Source: Tridacna crocea (taxonomy: Eukaryota > Mollusca > Bivalvia > Cardiida > Cardiidae). From it: DNA of 64,000 nt. The translations under genes were made by a program, and so were the position numbers. The stretch is taken from assembly GCA_943736015.1 (NCBI GenBank), contig OX031063.1, forward strand, positions 45,400,672 to 45,464,671, given 5' to 3'. This document shows positions 60,201 through 64,000 of the stretch, one piece after another. Numbering within the stretch: position 1 is the stretch's first letter; each line of letters begins with the position of its first letter. The notes under the pieces are model-generated. The model was given only the letters and a program-made list of their open reading frames with translations. It searched no databases and had not been told where the DNA came from.

Positions 60201-63200
60201 ACAAGTCAGGAATTTCCTGCTCGATAGGGTCATCTGTTTGACCTATATTTGGTGTGTCAGTTACAAGTGGATTAACCACAACCTTATCTCCAGCTAAGTC
60301 ATTGCCTAGCAATAAATGGACGCCTTTAAATGGTAAGGAAGGTTTAATACCAATAACCACAGGCCCAGTAACCAAATCTGATGACAAATTAACGTGATGG
60401 AGAGGGATATTAACAGTTCCACACTCTACACCCTGAATAAGGACACTAGTACCGGAAGAAGTCTTCTCAGAAAAAGGCAGTATATCTGCTAAAATAAGAG
60501 ATTGAGAAGCTCCTGTGTCTCTTAAAATTTTAATAGGGGTAGGTGGGCAATTATCACCTGAAAGTGATACAAAACCATTCAACATAAATGGTTCAAAAAT
60601 CTCCATAGTAGAATCAGACTTGGGTTTTGTGACTATGTCAATTGTATTGGTTCTAATAGAAGACTGTGGCCTTGGTCTAAGAGTGGTGAGCCCTGTTGGT
60701 TTGGCTTCATCACTTTCTAACTTCCTTTTTAATTTCAAACATTCAGAAACAAGGTGACCAGGTTTCTTACAATAGTTACAAGTGGGTCGAGATAAGGGAT
60801 ATTGACTTTTGGTTTCACTAGTAGAATTGGGTTTGGGTGTATTGGATTGACTGGGCATGCCAGATGAATTACCAGACATAAATTTATTTTGGGGATGTGA
60901 GGAAGTAGGTTTGGGTTTATTAATAAAAGAAACTTTATGTGTAAGGTAGTAATCATCAGCCAGACGAGCTGCTTCTTCTAAAGTTTCAACTTGTTTTTCG
61001 TCTAAGAATGTCTTAACATCAAATTGAATACAACGTTTGAATTCTTCAACTAACATAAGTTGTCTGAGTTTATCAAAATTTTGGTCTATTTTCTTAGAAC
61101 AGCACCATCTATCAAATAACTGTTCTTTGTTTCTAGCAAATTCAACATGAGTCTGGTTAGAATCTTTTTTACAATTTCTAAATTTTTGTCTATATGCTTC
61201 TGGGACCAGCTCATAACCTTTGAGAATAAGTTCTTTAACAGTCTCATAATGATGACATTGTTCAACACCTAGTTGTGTATAAATTTCACGAGCTTTGCCT
61301 ATCAAAACACTTTGCAGAAGCAAAGTCCAGTGCTCTCTTGGCCAATTTAAGTTTTCTGCAACTTTTTCAAAGTGTAGGAAGTATTTATCAACTTCTTTTT
61401 CTTGAAATGGAGGAACAAGCCTAATATGTTTTGTAACATCAAAATTGTATTCAATCTTTTGCTTCGGCTGATTTGCTCTTTCTTGCATTTCTATTTCCCT
61501 CATTCTTAATTGAAATTCTCTCTCCTTCTCTCTCTCTTCCCTTTCTCTTTCCTTCTCTCTCTCTTCCCTTTCTCTTTCTTCTCTCTCCCTTTCTCTTTCC
61601 CTTTCTCTTTCTTCTCTCTCCCTTTCTCTTTCCCTTTCTCTTTCCTTCTCTCTCTCTTCCCATTCTCTTTCTTTCTCTCTTTCCTGAATTTCTAATTGTC
61701 TGATCTGAAGTTTTAATTCAAGTTCTTTCGAACTTGAAACTGACTGAACGTCAACTATCAGGGAAAGAGCATTTTCATTAAAAATTTCCTCATCAACAAA
61801 ATATTGTACCAAAATGTTCTTAATTTCATGTTTACGCATTGAAGATTTTATTTCAGACAATCTATAGTGCTTAGCAAGATTAAGCAAATCAGTCTTTTTA
61901 CCCAAATTCAATAACTCCACAGATGGTTCAGCCGTAAATTTATCTAAGTCAAAAGACATGTTTGTTTGTTGCTGGATTCAAGTACAAAATTATTATAATT
62001 ACTGATTAGTAATTTTGACTAACAGGATGTATTAGATTTTTTTAAATTGTGAAAAGCAAACGTCTATGTCCTATTTTCCAATCGATGGTTAATCCCAAAA
62101 GGAAAACGAATGCGTTAGTCTAGTTTCCAATCCCGGACGAGCCCCCAATTTCTGTTACGAGTCAGGCGTAACTAGAAAGAAGAAGCCAGCAACAAACCCG
62201 ATAACAATTAACAGAATTTATTAACAAAAATATCAAATAAACAGTGACAATATTACAATAGTACAGAACAATACCTTAGACGTTAAATTCAGAAGACAAA
62301 CTATTCCAGTCTTAATTCCAGTCTGATCCTGATCCAAACTGAATGTAATCCAAGCACACAAAGTAATCCTCACTTTAGTCTAGTCTGATCCAAATCCAAA
62401 CTGAATGTAATCCAGGCACTAATTATGACACAAACACAAGATAATCCCCACTGTAGTCTGGCAATCATGTATTAACTAGTGAACACCGAGATGTAAAAAG
62501 CTTTTCCTTTTATAATAACAGGGAAACTTCCAGAAAATTCATGTTAAAATCAGTTGCATAACTTCTAGTAAACAGATTGTAAAAAGGCCTGGAAACTTCC
62601 AGCACAATATTCCACAAGAGAGAATCCAGTTCTAAAAATAGCAACAGGGGAAAACCATTCAAAATAGATACACACATGAACAAAGCTAGGAATAACTGGG
62701 TATGTACATAACAGTATCGATATGGATGCCCTGGTCTTTTTCGTATCAATAAATACTACTTTGTCTTGTTTGTCATGTGACTTCTAGACTGCACCTGTTA
62801 TCAAGCTAGTATACTTGTTTCCAGTGTACAAGGACCATTTATAATTATCTTTCCTCACACTAGTTTGAGGTAAACTCAATGCTATATTCCTGTGCTGTAT
62901 TTCCAAAACTAGTTTTAATTGTATTTTTGCCCTGTGTGTTGGATTTTCAAAATCGCTGATCAAAGCACAGCTAAGATTTTAATTATCATTAGGTAATTAT
63001 TAATGATTGTAAGAACTGTCTATCGTCCTCGAGGAGCACTTGTAAGCCTTCTCATGTAAACTTTAAAAAATACACGTATATTTAAAACACAGTTAGTACT
63101 CTGTATGATATAGTTATGTGTATTCGTAAAATAGTTTCAAGTAAGTGAGACACAGATGATCGAATTTATATGAAGAGTTTGCTTGTGTCAGAGACTTTTT

Positions 63201-63438
63201 CTCCTTTTTGCAGATCGACGGTGAGGCCACCTTTAACATTCCCCTAGATCATATCAAACAAATTGTAAAATACTTTGACAGACGATCAATTGTTGTGGAG
63301 GCAAATGTCACCGAAAGTATAAACAAAATCACTCTGAATGGATCAAGTGACGTCATGTTTTACAGTACAGCTGCCAAGCTGAAGTTCTTAGATTCGAATC
63401 CCACAACATTTAAACCAGGTCTACCGTATACAGCTTAT
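45223..63438 (+). CDS. Thioester-containing protein / CD109-like (A2M family), 5' part, ten exons, partial
   Basis: Secreted or surface-anchored innate-immune protein of the alpha-2-macroglobulin/complement C3 superfamily. Coding exons: 45223-45275, 46651-46811, 47828-47853, 48422-48578, 50063-50133, 51114-51239, 52477-52516, 54700-54784, 55829-55943, 63214-63438. They sum to 1059 nt, exactly 353 codons, with consistent phases. A signal peptide (MFFCLLVVALFSAASA) leads into MG1 (about 18-117), MG2 (from about 118, beginning SIYIQTDKAVYKPGQT), MG3 (from about 212, LPKFKVTVELP) and the start of MG4 (from about 328). QTDKxVYKPGQ and YGKPVxGxVxL are strong family landmarks. The bait, thioester (GCGEQ) and C-terminal parts lie beyond the right edge, so TEP, CD109 and A2M cannot be told apart firmly. 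Intron 9 carries an antisense LTR element. Confidence 0.88.
45276..46650 (+). other. TEP intron 1 (1375 bp)
   Basis: No other feature seen. The minus-strand frame at 45759-45968 has no motif. Confidence 0.8.
46651..46811 (+). CDS. TEP exon 2: MG1
   Basis: Acceptor gctcaaacag, donor GTATTT, phase 2 to 1. It encodes SYVVVAPKSFRPGIPLNISV followed by NILKSATDVNVQASLVF, typical of the first macroglobulin domain. The open frame from 46604 is intron read-through at its start. Confidence 0.9.
46812..47827 (+). other. TEP intron 2 (1016 bp)
   Basis: Holds the Tc1-like relic at 47250-47410. Nothing else seen. Confidence 0.8.
47250..47410 (-). pseudogene. Short relic of a Tc1-like transposase
   Basis: On the minus strand, LMLYHDNATRDHLLHEC resembles the '..QDNARPH.A' block. 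After a frame change, GSPNCNPIDHDYIGRLHKRR resembles 'SPDLNPIEHLWD.LGRR'. The order and spacing agree with the catalytic domain of Tc1/mariner transposases. Heavily decayed. Confidence 0.55.
47828..47853 (+). CDS. TEP exon 3: 26-bp microexon
   Basis: Acceptor ctttatag, donor GTATGGG, phase 1 to 0. It encodes GNPGILKLQ, linking the end of exon 2 to VPENLKHGSY in exon 4. This restores the frame exactly and matches the 'G...L.VP..L..G.Y.L.V.G' pattern of the family. Confidence 0.8.
47854..48421 (+). other. TEP intron 3 (568 bp)
   Basis: No other feature seen. Confidence 0.8.
48422..48578 (+). CDS. TEP exon 4: end of MG1, start of MG2
   Basis: Acceptor tttttttag, donor GTTAGTA, phase 0 to 1. 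It encodes VPENLKHGSYQLRVEGSGQG, NETDLKFESKNVS and IYIQTDKAVYKPGQT. The last block is the most conserved landmark of the N-terminal half of A2M-family proteins. Confidence 0.93.
48579..50062 (+). other. TEP intron 4 (1484 bp)
   Basis: AT-rich, no other feature seen. Confidence 0.8.
50063..50133 (+). CDS. TEP exon 5: MG2
   Basis: Acceptor tctattacag, donor GTAAGTTTC, phase 1 to 0. It encodes NFRAFAVYPNLTMYSGLYDI followed by DIF (the 'V.FR.....' strand after QTDK..YKPGQ). Confidence 0.88.
50134..51113 (+). other. TEP intron 5 (980 bp), with a (TG)n microsatellite
   Basis: (TG)12 at 50237-50261. Otherwise AT-rich. Confidence 0.8.
50237..50261 (+). repeat. (TG)n microsatellite
   Basis: Twelve TG units. 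Confidence 0.95.
51114..51239 (+). CDS. TEP exon 6: MG2
   Basis: Acceptor cacttttctag, donor GTAAGTAAT, phase 0 to 0. It encodes DPNTNKIKQWRGLRDPTGLV, then TNFMIMDTQPVLGDWKIKVN. 'DP..N....W' and 'P..G.W.I.V' are shared with CD109 and TEPs. Confidence 0.92.
51240..52476 (+). other. TEP intron 6 (1237 bp), with an (ATTC)n microsatellite
   Basis: (ATTC)n at 52144-52179. The 76-codon frame at 51409-51639 and both frames near 51.7-51.9 kb lack motifs. Confidence 0.8.
52144..52179 (+). repeat. (ATTC)n microsatellite
   Basis: About nine units with one interruption (atcc). Confidence 0.92.
52477..52516 (+). CDS. TEP exon 7: 40-bp exon, end of MG2
   Basis: Acceptor tctctacag, donor GTATGTGC, phase 0 to 1. 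It encodes GHSEEKVFTVDHY, the '...F.V..Y.LPKF.V' linker into MG3. Confidence 0.88.
52517..54699 (+). other. TEP intron 7 (2183 bp)
   Basis: AT-rich with a short (TA)n near 53353. Open frames at 52764-52988 and 53867-54103 lack motifs. Confidence 0.8.
54700..54784 (+). CDS. TEP exon 8: start of MG3
   Basis: Acceptor tacaaaacag, donor GTAAGTGA, phase 1 to 2. It encodes LPKFKVTVELPSFALTSDDT followed by LTGKVKA. LPKFxV is the classic MG3 opening. Confidence 0.92.
54785..55828 (+). other. TEP intron 8 (1044 bp)
   Basis: The minus frame at 55171-55383 has no recognisable motif. Nothing else seen. Confidence 0.8.
55829..55943 (+). CDS. TEP exon 9: MG3
   Basis: Acceptor gttttgccag, donor GTATGTAAT, phase 2 to 0. 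It encodes YTYGKPVNGTVSLKAYVDHW followed by YRPYNYKGSEPSVTQTLN. Y.YGKPV.G is a family landmark. Confidence 0.93.
56407..56967 (-). repeat. 3' LTR (plus-strand left LTR)
   Basis: 561 bp, identical as far as I can read to 62153-62713. It starts and ends with the short inverted repeat TGTTA/TAACA. Two internal 'ctgaatgtaatcca.gcac' segments form a partial internal repeat. Confidence 0.95.
56968..56978 (-). other. Polypurine tract
   Basis: Minus strand AAGGGGGGAAG directly abuts the 3' LTR, the expected primer for plus-strand DNA synthesis. Confidence 0.85.
56979..57188 (-). other. Non-coding segment between pol stop and polypurine tract
   Basis: About 210 bp of AT-rich sequence. No envelope or accessory frame. 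Confidence 0.7.
57189..58937 (-). CDS. Retrotransposon pol part 2: end of integrase GPY/F module, reverse transcriptase, RNase H
   Basis: 582-codon frame. The first ~30 residues are read-through in the overlap with the upstream frame. From about residue 32 it continues the GPY/F module that ends the integrase. After a linker, reverse transcriptase occupies about 160-385, with catalytic Asp in KFDLLKGFWQ (D256) and YIDD (D318, D319), and the PFGMKNSPATFQ block. RNase H follows at about 455-582, with acidic residues in VDASD (D465), EKE (E507), FSDHN (D534) and PDALSR (D577). The stop comes right after DALSRV, so no integrase follows. The frame is probably expressed as a fusion with the upstream product rather than from its own ATG. 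Confidence 0.93.
   Translation of the reverse strand: MTTMLLIENLNQVTKSLLFCQYLADLYRQDFGPYTIDKKTSDLNYIINTPGRRKNKQMCHINMLKEYFDRDSSISKPITVVNTVPQESNVSDLEVNSDFIDKSDPGPSKLENSDILRNLDNKFSHLEPSQQEELKQLIHEYEHLFPDIPTRTDKIYHDVIVEDSKPIKQHPYRMNPLKQKYLKDEVKYLLENDFIEPSQSNYSSPCILVPKTNGTYRMCTDYRKVNSVTKADSFPIPRIDDCIDKVGNSKYVTKFDLLKGFWQVPLTDRAKEVSAFATPNGLYQYKVMPFGMKNSPATFQRLINNVICGLDGCDAYIDDVIIYSDSWSDHLQRIRKFFDRLSKAKLTVNLAKTEFCHATVTFLGHLVGQGQVKPLEAKVNAISEFPVPKCKRQLMRFLGMAGYYRKFCKNFSGIAEPLTDLLKKSTKFKWNDKCQDAFDRLKAILKSAPVLLAPDFDKCFKLAVDASDVGIGAVLLQEDNNGIDHPVCYFSKKFNKHQKNYSTIEKECLALILAIQQFEVYLTSSTSPIVVFSDHNPLSFLHKLKNKNQRLLRWSLLLQEFNLDIRHIKGKDNIIPDALSRV
58828..61959 (-). CDS. Retrotransposon Gag, protease and integrase polyprotein
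   Basis: 1043 codons. N-terminal helical region (1-70). Glu/Arg-rich coiled-coil-like repeat (about 91-166). Capsid-like region (about 170-345), whose second half (251-345) resembles a SCAN domain. CCHC zinc knuckle C394-C397-H402-C407. Aspartic protease DTGAS at 481 with LLGNDLAG at about 550. Linker 560-690. Integrase zinc finger H735, H742, C772, C775. Catalytic core D806, D865, E901 (35 residues between the last two, as in DD35E). The start of the C-terminal GPY/F module is at about 1015-1038. It then goes out of frame and stops at 58828. Gag and the enzymes are in one frame with no gag-pol stop or shift. Confidence 0.93.
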   Translation of the reverse strand: MSFDLDKFTAEPSVELLNLGKKTDLLNLAKHYRLSEIKSSMRKHEIKNILVQYFVDEEIFNENALSLIVDVQSVSSSKELELKLQIRQLEIQEREKEREWEEREKEREREREREREEREREREREREEREREEREKEREREEREKEREFQLRMREIEMQERANQPKQKIEYNFDVTKHIRLVPPFQEKEVDKYFLHFEKVAENLNWPREHWTLLLQSVLIGKAREIYTQLGVEQCHHYETVKELILKGYELVPEAYRQKFRNCKKDSNQTHVEFARNKEQLFDRWCCSKKIDQNFDKLRQLMLVEEFKRCIQFDVKTFLDEKQVETLEEAARLADDYYLTHKVSFINKPKPTSSHPQNKFMSGNSSGMPSQSNTPKPNSTSETKSQYPLSRPTCNYCKKPGHLVSECLKLKRKLESDEAKPTGLTTLRPRPQSSIRTNTIDIVTKPKSDSTMEIFEPFMLNGFVSLSGDNCPPTPIKILRDTGASQSLILADILPFSEKTSSGTSVLIQGVECGTVNIPLHHVNLSSDLVTGPVVIGIKPSLPFKGVHLLLGNDLAGDKVVVNPLVTDTPNIGQTDDPIEQEIPDLYPSCAVTRAMAKKAILKNSNSDIDLTDTFIGQYFNNEIKKSLDPSLSDTQTDSSMSCHSPPRSIDQGHDTLSKSQLIQEQQTDPEISKLIFRALPEDEISEVPMCYYIKNGILMRKWRPFDVPADDEWAVYHQIVVPKSYRHEILSIAHESPMSGHLGINKTYHKIITHFYWPGLKSDVSKYCKTCHTCQMVGKPNQTIPKAQLQPIPAFDEPFSRILIDCVGPLPRTKSGNEYLLTIMCTSTRFPEAIPLRNIKTKSIVKALIKFFTFVGLPKSVQSDQGSNFMSGIFQQVMHELGIKQYRSSAYHPESQGALERFHQTLKNMIRSYCFDTEKDWDEGIHLLLFAARESVQESLGFSPFELVFGHSVRGPLKLLKEKFLSNDETPLNLLQYVSDFRNRLSRACEVARSNLKMSQGKMKARYDNHVIDRKFKPGDKVLALLPIPGRPLQARFWTLHY
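61462..61689 (-). repeat. Coding low-complexity Glu/Arg repeat in Gag
   Basis: Plus strand 'tctctctcttccctttctct' units recur several times. The encoded RERERE/EEREKE pattern suggests a long charged helix. Plus-strand frames here (Leu/Phe/Ser-rich) are shadows. Confidence 0.85.
62130..62147 (-). other. Primer binding site, tRNA-Pro type
   Basis: Minus strand TGGGGGCTCGTCCGGGAT, 5 nt from the 5' LTR, begins with the TGG complementary to a tRNA CCA end. It equals the well-known 18-nt tRNA-Pro primer site used by murine leukaemia-type retroviruses. Confidence 0.88.
62153..62713 (-). repeat. 5' LTR (plus-strand right LTR)
   Basis: 561 bp, no difference seen from the left LTR. It should contain the element's promoter. 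On the minus strand TATTATAAAAGG (complement of ccttttataata, about 62506-62517) is a reasonable TATA-like box. Confidence 0.95.
62714..63213 (+). other. Remainder of TEP intron 9
   Basis: Starts with the GTAT target duplication. AT-rich, ends in the acceptor ctcctttttgcag. Confidence 0.8.
63214..63438 (+). CDS. TEP exon 10: end of MG3, start of MG4
   Basis: 225 bp, phase 0 to 0; donor GTAAGTTATG. It encodes IDGEATFNIPLDHIKQIVKY, later VVEANVTESINKITLNGSS, then AAKLKFLDSNPTTFKPGLPY. 'F.PGLPY' opens the next macroglobulin domain. Confidence 0.93.
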
Positions 63439-64000
63439 GTAAGTTATGGAATGAGGGCTATGTTCTTACAGTGTTTTTCTTTTTAATAGATTTTATCAAA
63501 GGACCATGTCCCTTTTAACCTTAAGTTTCATACTTACATATATACATCATACGTAAAGTTACGAGGCTTTTTTTCCTCTATTGCTATATAAGCTTACGTG
63601 TGCATAATTTTTTTTTGTGTGCACTAAAGAGGTCACGTCTTGCTGATACATGTATCCCAGACAAATTCAAAATCGGGTTTAATTGGTTTCATAAGCGGGT
63701 CTTCGAAACAAGTCCTTGGGAAGTCATGTGTGCACCATTGAGGCCACATTTTCAGTCTGGTATTCATGAAACTTGATCGGAATATTTGCCTTCATTAAAT
63801 TCTGCAAAGGTTTGAAATTCTGGAAGACAGTGTCAGGTTTCATAATAGGTCACCGGAAAATTCGTAGAAATGTCTTGTGTATACCTCATACCTCATGTTT
63901 TCAGTCTGACGCTTATGAAAATTAGTGAGATGTTTATCAATGTCAGTTTTTTTTAATTTATTTCTAATGTTGGTCATTTTAGATTAAAGGTTAGGTCATC
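63439..64000 (+). other. Start of TEP intron 10, runs off the window
   Basis: No acceptor followed by family-like coding is visible before the edge. Confidence 0.7.

Larger units (their letters stand above)
56407..62713 (-). mobile_element. Complete Ty3/gypsy-type LTR retrotransposon with integrase before RT (Gmr1-like order)
   Basis: Transcribed on the minus strand. LTRs at 62153-62713 (5') and 56407-56967 (3'), 561 bp each, beginning TGTTAC and ending AACA in plus orientation. Target duplication GTAT at 56403-56406 and 62714-62717. tRNA-Pro-type primer site at 62130-62147 and polypurine tract at 56968-56978. Two long frames: Gag-protease-integrase (58828-61959) and RT-RNase H (57189-58937). 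Reading order is Gag, PR, IN, RT, RH. Ordinary gypsy elements have IN last; IN-before-RT is normal for copia and, among gypsy-type elements, is known for the Gmr1 lineage. The YIDD RT, CCHC knuckle, HHCC and DDE integrase are gypsy-like by motif. No envelope-like frame is present. Confidence 0.93.
55944..63213 (+). other. TEP intron 9 (7270 bp), enlarged by an LTR retrotransposon
   Basis: Without the 6307-bp element and its 4-bp target duplication, the intron would be about 959 bp, like its neighbours. The splice sites (GTATGTAAT; ctcctttttgcag) are intact. Confidence 0.88.

Noticed and set aside
61473-61703. Plus-strand Leu/Phe/Ser-rich frames
   Set aside because: Shadow of the Glu/Arg repeat coded on the minus strand.

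Overview
The window is animal nuclear DNA: AT-rich, with intron-split genes (GT/AG junctions), microsatellites and many degenerate transposons. A bivalve mollusc is the best guess. The grounds are a GRD-type ligand-gated channel, a CD109/TEP-type immune gene cut into many small exons, and a style of dispersed hairpin repeats that I associate with clam genomes. I see no prokaryotic, organellar or plasmid signature, no tRNA or rRNA gene, and no CRISPR array.

Layout. (1) 1-7.6 kb is a transposon graveyard: a broken hAT transposase, a mariner-like remnant, and a ~3 kb structure with ~0.65 kb inverted arms built of internal repeats (a foldback-like element). (2) 7.67-20.93 kb, minus strand, holds eight confidently placed coding exons of a Cys-loop receptor subunit of the GABA-A/glycine class, closest by eye to insect GRD. 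Splice phases agree throughout, from the N-terminal ligand-binding domain to TM4 and the stop. A possible signal-peptide exon lies at 22.60-22.71 kb. (3) 22.7-45.2 kb is a long stretch with no convincing gene. It holds tandem duplications, short palindromic elements and TTAA-flanked MITEs. (4) From 45.22 kb to the right edge, plus strand, are the first ten coding exons (353 codons) of a thioester-containing protein / CD109-like alpha-2-macroglobulin family gene. The gene runs off the window before the thioester region. (5) Intron 9 of that gene contains a complete LTR retrotransposon (56407-62713) in antisense orientation. It has two 561-bp LTRs that look identical, a 4-bp target duplication, a tRNA-Pro type primer site and a polypurine tract.

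The most notable item is this retrotransposon. Its proteins are Ty3/gypsy-like, but the integrase lies upstream of the reverse transcriptase and RNase H (order Gag-PR-IN-RT-RH), as in the Gmr1 lineage. Its Gag also has a region resembling the vertebrate SCAN domain. A one-nucleotide frame break lies at the IN/RT junction.

Also notable are three ~229-bp TTAA-flanked MITEs built round a 67-bp hairpin, one of which sits inside a repeat unit that supplies its own empty-site comparison. The receptor has Ser-Asp-Arg where anion channels usually have Pro-Ala-Arg before TM2, which raises the question of its ion selectivity. All exon models come from reading splice sites and family motifs by eye; no alignment or transcript data were available.
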